From positions 1 through 26,084 of IMG/VR virus record IMGVR_UViG_3300021197_001642: a stretch of DNA of 26,084 bases; one strand, written 5' to 3'. Below are positions 14,890 to 22,356 of this stretch, piece after piece. The notes under the pieces are model-generated. The model ran no database searches and was not told where the DNA came from. It saw only the letters and a program-made list of their open reading frames with translations. The translations under genes and the position numbers were made by a program. Each line of letters begins with the position of its first letter. Within the stretch, counting starts at the first letter, position 1. Source of the stretch: a virus.

Positions 14890-16539
14890 TTAATTATAAT
14901 CCCACATATAAGACATATCACCATAAGCATCAGTATGCCATCGATCTCCTGCAGAGTCTACAAAAGACGATTCTTCATTAACTCCATCAACAATAAAACC
15001 AAATGGTGACATATCCTGTTCTAATTGATTTTTTTGTTCTTCATAAAGTCTTTTACGAACATCTTGATCCGTCAACTCTTTAAAGTAATCTTGTTGAACT
15101 AACCAGGCATAGATAACGAGACACATTGCTAAGTCATCATTACACCCATCTTCTGCCTCAAATGAGTTATGTTTTTGAATAAATGTAGTAAGTTCTGCAA
15201 TTACATCATAATCTTTAAATATTAACTTATCTTCCTCAATCAAAGTTTTAAGGTTTAAGCATCCAATCTTCTTGACAGTTTTGGACATCTTAACACCAAG
15301 TTGTGTTTTTTTGCCTGAGAATCCTTGTCCAACAACTTGTCCTGCTCTACCCCTCATAGAACACATCAAAACATTTTCATATTCCAAATCAAAATTCAAG
15401 ATTGCAGCAACTTGATCACCCACATCATTTACCTCACATAATACAAATGATTTATTATAATTATCTGCTACTTCTTTAATTATGCTGGGAAATAGCATAG
15501 GTTTTATCTCATTATTTCTGTATTTACATACCATTTGGTGTGGAAATGATGTAATATCAATAACAGTAAATGCTGAGTAATCTCCACCAACTCCTCGCGC
15601 AACGTCAACAGTAATTACATAATTATGATCTTTTTGTACATCTACAAATACATCTAGACCTTGATGTGTAATAGATGGTTGTTCATAAACCATCGTCCTT
15701 AGTTTACTTGGAGCTATTAGAGTATCAACAGAACCTAAAAATTCACACTCAAACTCAACTTTAAATTGTTGTTCTGATGTGTTTGCAATTGTTTGTTTTT
15801 TCCACTGAGAATCTCTTCCTGGTACATCACTCCAGTGAACTTCTGTTGGAATATATTCATTCTTCTTTCTTTCAGCATCATGCCAAATTTTATAAAAGTG
15901 ATTCATACCATGAGGTGTACTCACGATAATAACTTTAGTATTTTTACCTGAAGAAATTGTAGGATATACTGAACTAAAGAATTGGTCTGCTATATGGTTT
16001 GCAACGAACGCAAACTCATCAAGGAAGATGATATTATATGATCCACCACGAACTGCAGATGCAGATGTAGATGCTGCAATAATCTTTGACCCATTCTCCA
16101 ATTCGAGAGATGCTTTGTTCCAGGTCAATACACCCTGTTGTAACCAACGAGGTAAATTTTCATATGCGGTCTGCAATCTATCTAACAGGTCTTTTGCTGT
16201 AGCCGCTTTGTTTGCAAGAATTGCAATATTTACGTTGTCGTTAAAGATTGCATAGTGAAGAAGATAAGATACAACAATAGTTGACTTACCCGATTGTCTG
16301 GGAAGTTTACATACATTAAATCGATTATGATGGAATCGATCCAACATAACCTTTTGAAACTCATATGGTTCAAAATTCTTTAGACCATAATCTAGAGTAA
16401 CAATTTGTATATAATTTTCTGCAAAATATACTGGATCATCAATACACTTTGCAAACTCAAGAACTTGATCTTGTGTAAACTCTTGAGTGGTATTTGCTTT
16501 TTTTAGTAGTGGATTGCCAAGATAATGATCAACAGACAT
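14890..16539 (-). CDS. 17: Large terminase subunit gp17 (packaging ATPase and nuclease)
   Basis: This 549-residue motor protein cuts and pumps DNA through the portal; T4 gp17 has 610. ATPase motifs: Walker A-like LPRQSGKST (residues 79-87), Walker B IIFLDE (E175 catalytic) and coupling motif STP (207-209). C-terminal RNase-H-like nuclease: D312 in VDVARG, E369 in CEVN and D468/D469 in NDDLAM match the T4 acidic triad. All key residues are intact. The start gives an N-terminus typical of cyanophage gp17 although no Shine-Dalgarno is visible and a TTAAATA element lies only 9 nt upstream. Confidence 0.97.
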   Translation of the reverse strand: MSVDHYLGNPLLKKANTTQEFTQDQVLEFAKCIDDPVYFAENYIQIVTLDYGLKNFEPYEFQKVMLDRFHHNRFNVCKLPRQSGKSTIVVSYLLHYAIFNDNVNIAILANKAATAKDLLDRLQTAYENLPRWLQQGVLTWNKASLELENGSKIIAASTSASAVRGGSYNIIFLDEFAFVANHIADQFFSSVYPTISSGKNTKVIIVSTPHGMNHFYKIWHDAERKKNEYIPTEVHWSDVPGRDSQWKKQTIANTSEQQFKVEFECEFLGSVDTLIAPSKLRTMVYEQPSITHQGLDVFVDVQKDHNYVITVDVARGVGGDYSAFTVIDITSFPHQMVCKYRNNEIKPMLFPSIIKEVADNYNKSFVLCEVNDVGDQVAAILNFDLEYENVLMCSMRGRAGQVVGQGFSGKKTQLGVKMSKTVKKIGCLNLKTLIEEDKLIFKDYDVIAELTTFIQKHNSFEAEDGCNDDLAMCLVIYAWLVQQDYFKELTDQDVRKRLYEEQKNQLEQDMSPFGFIVDGVNEESSFVDSAGDRWHTDAYGDMSYMWDYN

Positions 16540-16547
16540 AATTTAGT

Positions 16548-16555
16548 TATTTAAA
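16548..16555 (-). promoter_or_regulatory. Degenerate late-type element before gene 17
   Basis: The minus strand reads TTTAAATA, only 9 nt from the gene 17 ATG. If used, the leader would be almost absent. It may be chance AT-richness. Confidence 0.2.
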
Positions 16556-16558
16556 TTT

Positions 16559-16816
16559 TCAATATCCAGTTTCTGATGCGCCAACTTGTGTGCCAGTAAT
16601 AGTTGCTGCACCTCTCAAACCTTGACCAGCAATTAAATGGATTAAAACTCCACTTGATGCGGGAACACTTATTGATCCAAGATCGGCATCATCAGCAGCA
16701 TTGCGAAGAGTGACATTAGACGCACTGGTAGCAGTGTTTGATACCCATACTGCAGTTGCTGATGTAAATTTGGTTGCGCCTGTTGCCAAAGCAGTGGCAT
16801 CTCCTAAAATCTTCAT
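16559..16816 (-). CDS. Small Ala/Thr-rich protein of unknown function
   Basis: The 85-residue product is rich in Ala, Thr, Ser and Gly, with alternating strand-like segments (ATKFTSATAVWVSNTATSAS, GSISVPASSGVLIHLIAGQG). It has no Cys, no signal peptide and no membrane segment. The look is of a small beta-sandwich or head/tail decoration-type structural protein, but I cannot assign a family. It has its own late promoter 19 nt upstream and lies 19 nt before the terminase gene, so it is made with the virion proteins. A minor virion protein is the simplest guess. Confidence 0.7.
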   Translation of the reverse strand: MKILGDATALATGATKFTSATAVWVSNTATSASNVTLRNAADDADLGSISVPASSGVLIHLIAGQGLRGAATITGTQVGASETGY

Positions 16817-16835
16817 TTTTTTATACTTTTATTTG

Positions 16836-16843
16836 TATTTATG
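16836..16843 (-). promoter_or_regulatory. Late promoter of the 85-residue gene
   Basis: The minus strand reads CATAAATA, 19 nt before ATG 16816 in the 34-nt gap after the 104-residue gene. It would also serve gene 17. Confidence 0.72.
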
Positions 16844-16850
16844 GTTGATG

Positions 16851-17165
16851 TTATTTTTTCCTTTTCTTCTCTGTAGCAACATTAATTGCTTTACCTTTAC
16901 GGTTTGGATTACTATCCTGTCGATTCTTTCTTCTGAATGCACTATCCTCTTCTTTATCAGAGAGGTTGCGCTTCATTTTTGAAGAACCACATTTTGGTTT
17001 GGTTGTTTGACCTGGTTGTTTTGCACAGGGTTTTCCTGCAAATTTGCCACCCAATTGAACCCAGCCAGGCTTGCCATCACTAGAACGACTCTTGCCAAAC
17101 CAGTCACGCAGAGAACTATCACCACTTTTGTTGGACTCATTAATAAATTCCTCAAATGTTTTCAT
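16851..17165 (-). CDS. Small basic Cys-containing protein of unknown function
   Basis: This 104-residue, strongly basic protein has a helical start (MKTFEEFINES), a central SLRDWFGKSRSSDGKPGWVQLGG segment, two Cys in GKPCAKQPGQTTKPKCGS and a Lys/Arg-rich C-terminal half. I recall this architecture in other T4-like cyanophages but know no function. It begins 1 nt after the stop of the minus-1 frame extension of the upstream gene. That extension shares its composition and a similar Cys-then-KMK pattern (FCSRMKGMKK against KCGSSKMKRN), which hints at related basic modules. Nucleic-acid or internal head association is conceivable but unproven. Confidence 0.75.
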   Translation of the reverse strand: MKTFEEFINESNKSGDSSLRDWFGKSRSSDGKPGWVQLGGKFAGKPCAKQPGQTTKPKCGSSKMKRNLSDKEEDSAFRRKNRQDSNPNRKGKAINVATEKKRKK

Positions 17166-17166
17166 A

Positions 17167-17442
17167 CTAGCAATTCCAACGACGAAGTGCTTTATTGATT
17201 TTAGAGTCTGGATCTCTTGCAGTTTTTGCAGAGGTCAGTCTCTTCTTCATACCCTTCATCCTGGAGCAGAATGAAGATCTACGCTTAGCATCTTTAGATC
17301 CCTTCTTAATTTTAGAAGGTTTAGTAGTAACTGCAGTCTGAAGTTTAGAATTTGGATTCTCTCTCTTATAAGCATTTACTGTGCTTTGACTTAGACCATC
17401 GGTCTTATCTTTGCGATTGGCTTTTTGCCAATCTTCATCTAC
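17167..17442 (-). CDS. Minus-1 frame C-terminal extension of the Lys/Cys-rich gene (frameshift product)
   Basis: A 91-codon frame begins with GTA at 17442 and ends with TAG at 17167. The product starts VDEDWQKANRKDKTDGLSQ, passes through FCSRMKGMKKRLTSAKTAR and ends in RRWNC. It is basic with two Cys, and I recall close relatives as a C-terminal domain of marine phage proteins. It has no usable start codon: the frame is closed by TGA at 17464-17466 and the first ATG lies late, within SRMKGM. It would be translated by a -1 shift from the 692-residue frame, giving a fusion of about 783 residues. The next gene begins 1 nt after its stop, so the operon spacing treats it as the true gene end. A one-base sequencing error is the main alternative. 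Confidence 0.75.
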   Translation of the reverse strand, partial: VDEDWQKANRKDKTDGLSQSTVNAYKRENPNSKLQTAVTTKPSKIKKGSKDAKRRSSFCSRMKGMKKRLTSAKTARDPDSKINKALRRWNC

Positions 17443-17465
17443 TTTCCCAGGCGGTCTTCCTCTTC
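17415..17465 (-). promoter_or_regulatory. Candidate programmed -1 ribosomal frameshift signal
   Basis: On the minus strand, in order: a Shine-Dalgarno-like purine run (GAAGAGGAAG, 17465-17456); the zero-frame slippery heptamer G GGA AAG (17448-17442); the zero-frame stop TAG at once (17441-17439); and, after an 8-nt spacer (17441-17434), a perfect 7-bp hairpin GATTGGC/GCCAATC with an A5 loop (17433-17415). Heptamer, spacing, purine run and hairpin match the bacterial dnaX-type layout, and G GGA AAG is the heptamer of the lambda G/GT tail frameshift. Confidence 0.72.
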
Positions 17466-19517
17466 AGATGCCATCTTATATCCAACTTTTGCTGCCTTTC
17501 CTGCAGTCTTTATACCTTCACCAGCACCCTTAGCAACAGCACCTGCAACTTTGCCTGCTTTTTTGATAACTTTACCAGTCTCTTTTGCATTCTTCATTGC
17601 AGCATTATGACGCTCCATACCCTTCATAACTTGTCTGGCAATAGCGTCCAGTACAGGTCTCCTTTTAGGTTGTTGCTTTTTAGCAGTATCTACTGCTGCT
17701 TTTGTTTTTTCCGCAGATGGTTTTTTCTTTGATACTTCTTTAGCATCAATTTCTGCTTTTACTTGTGCATAAGATTTGGCACCTTTTTTAGCACGTCTTG
17801 CCGACCTCTCTTCAGTTAGGTATGCATCAGCAGAAAGACCTTCTACAAAACTTACAAATTGGTCAAGACCCAATTCTTCAATAAGGATATCTACACCATC
17901 ATCATTAATACCTTCCTTGAAGAAATATTCTGCGGCGATGTCTGCCAACACTTCTTCCTTTTTAGTTTTGCTACCCCAGTTCTTAGCACCTTTTTTACGG
18001 CACTTAACTAAAGCACCTGATGCATATGCAGAAGGCCATACAGAATAACGAGACTTGACCTTATGATAGCAAGCATCCTTTTCTCCTGCTCCCTCTTCTA
18101 CTTCTTCAAGTCCAGGACAACACTTTTTACCATGAACTCCACAGTCTGTTCCTTTTGCAGTTTGAGCACACTCGGTCTCTTCAAATCTTGCTTTGGCTTT
18201 TACTTTTTTACCATCAGGTCCAGGTACATACTCACCAGTGTCAGAACTCTTCATATCACTGCTGTTTACAGTGCCATCAACATTAGAATCAACTCTCTTG
18301 ACTGCTTTATTAGTAAGTTTCTTTAGGTTACCACCACCAATAGTTGTCTCATCTTTTGATTCTTTCTGTACTTTTAGAATCGGTGAATTGTGAGGAGAAT
18401 ACTCACTAGGTAAAGAGGTTCTTTGGAATTGAGTTACTCTACCGCCAGGGTATACTTTTTCAATCTCTGTCTGAATTTCGGACTTCTTAGGCATTGTTGC
18501 CTGAGGGAAGAACATTTTAATCATCAGAGATCTACCTCTCCATATAACAACAACTGCCAACAAGTTACCATACTCTGCTGGAAGTCTCATTGCTTCGTCA
18601 ACCTGCACTTCTTCCCTTGTTGTTGCTCTAGCAGATTTGAAGTTACGAGTCATCTGCATCGATGCTTTTTTCTGTGCCTTTGCTCTCTTAGAACCTGGTT
18701 CGGTCCTTTCAAGATCATCAGACTTTTGCAATGCACGACGACCAGGAGACATGCGTGCTTTTTCATCACCACTCAATACTCTTTTATTAGTAGGAGCGGG
18801 GGACTGATACATTCCCTTGTAATCTTCAGTAGTCTTTTCTGCTTTTTTCTTAGCAGATTTTTTCACATACTTTTCTTTAGTAAAAGATTCAGGTTTACCA
18901 CCATAAGAGGCTCTAACTGGTGCAGAACCCTTCACATAAGTTTCTGATTCTGAGACTTCATCTTCCTTTACGCAGTTAGGAACCATCTTACCGCCTTTAT
19001 TTTTCATACCTTTCTTCTTATATCCTACCCAACATTTCTCTGCAATATCTTCAGGTTTAATTAAGTCAACAACTTCCATGAACTTGTTGCCGAAGGCATC
19101 TTCAATAGAAAGAGATTCTCCCATTCCACCACCGCCGTCACCGCCGCCGTCACCACCTTCGCCACCTTCTACTGGTTTATCAATACCAACTTCTTCTGGT
19201 TCACGACCACCTCCAGAGAAACGTGCAGTTGTCTTTAAACCATCAGGTATTTTTTTACACTTTTTATCTGTGTAGCAATAATACATGCCTTTACCACATT
19301 TCTCTTCGCCAAGAATAATATCAACTAATTTTAATCCAGGTATAATTTCTTCTTGCTGACCTTGCCTCAATCTAGGAACATCCACTTTAGCAGCAGGAGT
19401 CATTTTGTTTTTAGCAACTTTTGCCTCATTCTCATTAGGAGATTTAGTCATGGCGCTAATCTTTCTCTGCTTGGTTGCAGCTTTATGAGTCTTAGGATTT
19501 ATATCGAAACTAGCCAT
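17439..19517 (-). CDS. Long Lys/Cys-rich modular protein of unknown function (zero-frame product)
   Basis: This 692-residue, basic, low-complexity protein lies between genes 16 and 17. Visible modules: C-rich CGKGMYYCYTDKKCKK (74-89); an acidic Gly-rich linker (about 118-133); CWVGYKKKGMKNKGGKMVPNC (162-182); a folded-looking segment with WRGRSLMIKMFFPQA (326-340) and VYPGGRVTQFQR; a calcium-loop-like DSNVDGTVNSSD (410-421); Cys-rich CAQTAKGTDCGVHGKKCC (450-467); YHKVKSRYSVWPSAYASGALVKCR (484-507); an acidic helical segment (527-570); and an Ala/Lys-rich tail. I recall the modules as recurring in cyanophage proteins without known function. The zero frame stops at a slippery site and is probably extended by the minus-1 frame. 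Virion-internal or DNA-associated roles are possible only by composition. Confidence 0.85.
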   Translation of the reverse strand: MASFDINPKTHKAATKQRKISAMTKSPNENEAKVAKNKMTPAAKVDVPRLRQGQQEEIIPGLKLVDIILGEEKCGKGMYYCYTDKKCKKIPDGLKTTARFSGGGREPEEVGIDKPVEGGEGGDGGGDGGGGMGESLSIEDAFGNKFMEVVDLIKPEDIAEKCWVGYKKKGMKNKGGKMVPNCVKEDEVSESETYVKGSAPVRASYGGKPESFTKEKYVKKSAKKKAEKTTEDYKGMYQSPAPTNKRVLSGDEKARMSPGRRALQKSDDLERTEPGSKRAKAQKKASMQMTRNFKSARATTREEVQVDEAMRLPAEYGNLLAVVVIWRGRSLMIKMFFPQATMPKKSEIQTEIEKVYPGGRVTQFQRTSLPSEYSPHNSPILKVQKESKDETTIGGGNLKKLTNKAVKRVDSNVDGTVNSSDMKSSDTGEYVPGPDGKKVKAKARFEETECAQTAKGTDCGVHGKKCCPGLEEVEEGAGEKDACYHKVKSRYSVWPSAYASGALVKCRKKGAKNWGSKTKKEEVLADIAAEYFFKEGINDDGVDILIEELGLDQFVSFVEGLSADAYLTEERSARRAKKGAKSYAQVKAEIDAKEVSKKKPSAEKTKAAVDTAKKQQPKRRPVLDAIARQVMKGMERHNAAMKNAKETGKVIKKAGKVAGAVAKGAGEGIKTAGKAAKVGYKMASEEEDRLGK

Positions 19518-19538
19518 TTCCTAGAAAATACTTTTTTT

Positions 19539-19961
19539 CTATTTATCTTCTCGAATATTTTTAGTTTGTGCCTTTAGCATTTTAGATAACTCCGCCGTAG
19601 ATCCAAAAAACATTGCATTATTTGTTACATTTGTTGGACTCTTTTCGTCAGCATCCAAATCCTTCAATTTCTTTTGCAAATCGATTAATTTATCTGTTGC
19701 ATCTGCAACGTTTTTGATTAATTGTCCAACAACTTCATACTGTCTTGGTTGACCTCCATCTTGGGCAAGTTCCAACGCACAATCCAACGCCTCTTGTCCC
19801 TTCTCAATGATTGAATAGAGGTTACCTCTTGTATATTCATAATCTTTAGTTACGTCTTCAGATTCTGAAGGTTTTTTTAGTTCTTTCTTTTCTGGTTCTG
19901 GTTTTACAATTTCTGCTTCAACATCAAAAGTATTATTAAGATCATTAAATTTATCTTTCAT
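19539..19961 (-). CDS. 16: Small terminase subunit gp16
   Basis: This 140-residue protein compares with 164 in T4. A central helical hairpin (about residues 45-115: NLYSIIEKGQEALDCALELA, then VGQLIKNVADATDKLIDLQKKLKDLD) would form the oligomeric coiled-coil ring. The C-terminal NNAMFFGSTAELSKMLKAQ resembles the conserved tail of T4-like gp16. It recognises DNA for packaging and regulates gp17. An acidic and Lys-rich N-terminal segment is disordered-looking. The gene follows gp15 as in T4, but gp17 is displaced downstream by about 3 kb of unknown genes. Confidence 0.9.
   Translation of the reverse strand: MKDKFNDLNNTFDVEAEIVKPEPEKKELKKPSESEDVTKDYEYTRGNLYSIIEKGQEALDCALELAQDGGQPRQYEVVGQLIKNVADATDKLIDLQKKLKDLDADEKSPTNVTNNAMFFGSTAELSKMLKAQTKNIREDK
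19540..19547 (-). promoter_or_regulatory. Late promoter of the long Lys/Cys-rich gene
   Basis: The minus strand reads GATAAATA, 22 nt before ATG 19517; it overlaps the last codons and stop of gene 16. Confidence 0.72.
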
Positions 19962-19963
19962 TT

Positions 19964-20938
19964 TTAACCACCAAATCCAAAATTATCACCTGACTCAAGA
20001 TTATCATTATCTGCTTCAGTGATTGCAAAAATAGGAGCACCACCAACATGATCTACTGCTTTGGTTCTATATTGTCCTCTAGCAACTATGAGTTCATTAT
20101 TATTTTTCTCTTTGATATAAATTGTTTCGTTATCAATAGTAATGTATGATCTTTCTGGCAAATTTGAAGCATCATTAACTATTAATAAACCTTCACCTGC
20201 AATAATATTATTACTGAGATTCGTAACAACGTCATTATTATATGCTTTAGTTGCAATTGGTTTGGTGTATACCAGATCTCTTTTTGCGTCTGGACTGGGA
20301 TCTCCACCAGCAACACCAATAGATACTCTGGTAATAATATCTCCTTTGTTGTCTGGTACTGGACCGAACAAATAAGTTTTTGCAGTAAATTTTAATGTAT
20401 ATAAAAGAACTCTTCTTGAAGAGTAATCACTTTCGTAATTATCGACAAAAGATACTGAATCTAAAGTAATTGGAATATCTCTTTTTTCGCCAATAGATTC
20501 TACTAAATCAATAGTGAGATTGAAGTTTGGTTGAAAGTATGGGAGTATTTGTTCTACAACTTGCAAAGCATCATCATTTAATAATGTCATGATTGACAAA
20601 TCAAATGACATATTATATGGAACTGGGTGAAACATCTTACGTATTTCACGCTTGTCCGATTTTAATGCTGTTGTGAATGCTTGAGTTCCTGCTAATTTTC
20701 TACCAGAATCATACGATACCCCAGAAAATTCAAAGGACATTCTAGGTAGACTTATTTGTATTGGTTTATTTAAATCTGGTTGTTGCTCTAATCTTGCTAA
20801 AAACTTTTGAGTTGGACCATAAGCTAGAGGAACTTCAATGATCTCTCCACCATCTCTTTTAATTGTCATTCCATTAAAAAGAGTGCCAAATGCGATGACA
20901 GTTTTTCTAAAAATTTGATGGTAAAAATGATCAAACAT
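19964..20938 (-). CDS. 15: Tail terminator / proximal sheath stabiliser gp15
   Basis: This 324-residue protein starts MFDHFYHQIFRKTVIAFGTLFN, the hallmark of T4-like gp15 (272 residues in T4), followed by the VPLAYGPTQKFLARL and ISLPRMSFEFSGVSYDSGRKL segments. Its hexamer caps the finished tail and connects it to the neck. The C-terminal third (about residues 225-324) extends beyond T4 and contains NDASNLPERSYITIDNETIYIKEKNN, a beta-hairpin-rich segment of the kind found in cyanophage tail proteins. An AGGAG ribosome site lies about 8 nt upstream of the start. It begins 10 nt after the gp14 stop. Confidence 0.94.
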   Translation of the reverse strand: MFDHFYHQIFRKTVIAFGTLFNGMTIKRDGGEIIEVPLAYGPTQKFLARLEQQPDLNKPIQISLPRMSFEFSGVSYDSGRKLAGTQAFTTALKSDKREIRKMFHPVPYNMSFDLSIMTLLNDDALQVVEQILPYFQPNFNLTIDLVESIGEKRDIPITLDSVSFVDNYESDYSSRRVLLYTLKFTAKTYLFGPVPDNKGDIITRVSIGVAGGDPSPDAKRDLVYTKPIATKAYNNDVVTNLSNNIIAGEGLLIVNDASNLPERSYITIDNETIYIKEKNNNELIVARGQYRTKAVDHVGGAPIFAITEADNDNLESGDNFGFGG

Positions 20939-20948
20939 GGTTTATCTC

Positions 20949-22352
20949 CTACGGATTACCAAATGGATTGGATTCACTAAAATCAAGAATCGCGTCTGCT
21001 TCTATTTCAATAGTATTGTTTTGTGCGAACCCATCTTCAGGAAGGTTAAATTTATTTAGGTCAATATTTGCATATGCAGCTCCACTTGACTGACCTGTGA
21101 TTGCTTCACCAGTTACAAAAGAACCTGTTATATCCCCTAATTTGAGTATTTGTGTTATAGTATTCCATGATTTAACTCTTGCTGTAGCACCACTTTGAGA
21201 TCCTACAACATCTTCGTTTGTTAGATATGTTCCATACCCAACAGATTGTGTTGGTCCAGCAATTACAAGTTCTGGAACTCCTTCAAAGTACCCACCAGCA
21301 TCTTCAACTACAATTTCAGTAACTTGACCAAGAGTATTAATTCTTGCACTAAGTTTTGCATTTATCGTAGTGCTTGCAATACCAGGAGCAACAGCAGTTA
21401 CTGTTGGCACATCAATATATCCACTACCACCACTTGTGATTGTTATAATTCCAACTGCAGCGTCTGATATATTTGCAACTGCATATGCTCCAGATCCTGT
21501 TTGAGAGTGGAAAGTAACTTTTGGTTTTACAGTATAACCTGCTCCAACATTTGCCATCTCAATTTTTTGAACTCTTCCCCTGTCTGGATTTGGGTCGCAG
21601 AGGTCAATAATTCCGTAGAACATTGATGCTATACCAACAGCAGTAACTCCACCGCTTGGTGCTGAAGTAATTGCAACCCTAGGAATCTCCTCATATCCGT
21701 GTCCTCTTCTAGATACGATAATATTTCTAACGGCACCACTTGGAACGAGCGTTGTTACTGCTTTTGCTGTGGATCCGATACCAACCATATTAAATGTTTG
21801 GATATAACCAGCATCTACAGTATTGTCATCAATTTCAGAGATACCAGTATCAATCTCTTCATCATTGTATGCAAACAGTTCTAATCTAAGTTCATAAACA
21901 TAGTTCTTTTGAAGTTGCCAAAAAGGTTTCTCATGCTCTACATACTTAATCTCAAACAATCTATCTCCAAGTGGGAAATAAATTAAATCACCTTCTTTCG
22001 GTCTAGATGTTAATTTGGTTTTATCTATTACTGCTATCTGCTGCTCAATAACACTCTCATATCTTTCTTTGGATATTATTATAGTAAGATCGTCGATCTC
22101 TTGAACTCCAAACTTAGATAAAAGTGTTCCTGCTCCACTAAAACCTTCATAAGTATCTACATATGCTTCCAATGGAACTGCTGCTGTAAATTCTGATCTA
22201 GACACCTCTTCCATCACTGTCTTTTCATTTACATATACTCTGGGAATATAGTAAATTTCGACACCGAACATTTTTAGTTGTTCGTTGACTAAATCTTGAA
22301 TTAAATTTTGCTCCCCAGAAGAACCATGGAGAAAGAATGGATTCAACGCCAT
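20949..22352 (-). CDS. 14: Neck protein gp14 with inserted GxGY repeats
   Basis: Residues 1-165 (FFLHGSSGEQNLIQDLVNEQLKMFGVEIYYIPR and YVYELRLELFAY) and the last 35 residues (ending ILDFSESNPFGNP) are the two halves of T4-like gp14, which completes the head and joins it to the tail. T4 gp14 has 256 residues, this one 467. The excess is a beta-rich insertion at about 200-370 with four units of the type G-x-G-Y-x3-P-x-V near residues 218, 271, 309 and 353, followed by a second Gly/Ser/Thr-rich segment. Start and stop are coupled with gp13, 4 nt upstream. Confidence 0.93.
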   Translation of the reverse strand: MALNPFFLHGSSGEQNLIQDLVNEQLKMFGVEIYYIPRVYVNEKTVMEEVSRSEFTAAVPLEAYVDTYEGFSGAGTLLSKFGVQEIDDLTIIISKERYESVIEQQIAVIDKTKLTSRPKEGDLIYFPLGDRLFEIKYVEHEKPFWQLQKNYVYELRLELFAYNDEEIDTGISEIDDNTVDAGYIQTFNMVGIGSTAKAVTTLVPSGAVRNIIVSRRGHGYEEIPRVAITSAPSGGVTAVGIASMFYGIIDLCDPNPDRGRVQKIEMANVGAGYTVKPKVTFHSQTGSGAYAVANISDAAVGIITITSGGSGYIDVPTVTAVAPGIASTTINAKLSARINTLGQVTEIVVEDAGGYFEGVPELVIAGPTQSVGYGTYLTNEDVVGSQSGATARVKSWNTITQILKLGDITGSFVTGEAITGQSSGAAYANIDLNKFNLPEDGFAQNNTIEIEADAILDFSESNPFGNP

Positions 22353-22356
22353 AGTA

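Noticed and set aside
17391-17438. Separate small gene starting at the ATG right after the TAG of the Lys/Cys-rich gene
   Set aside because: That frame is the zero frame and stops after 15 codons; it does not read the conserved minus-1 domain.
18423-18947. 174-codon plus-strand frame opposite the Lys/Cys-rich gene
   Set aside because: Its Phe/Cys/Ser-rich composition is what the antisense of Lys-rich codons gives; no start signal or promoter is present.
20763-20770. TTTAAATA element inside gene 15
   Set aside because: It is a mismatch to the late octamer, lies deep within the coding sequence and has no gene start nearby.
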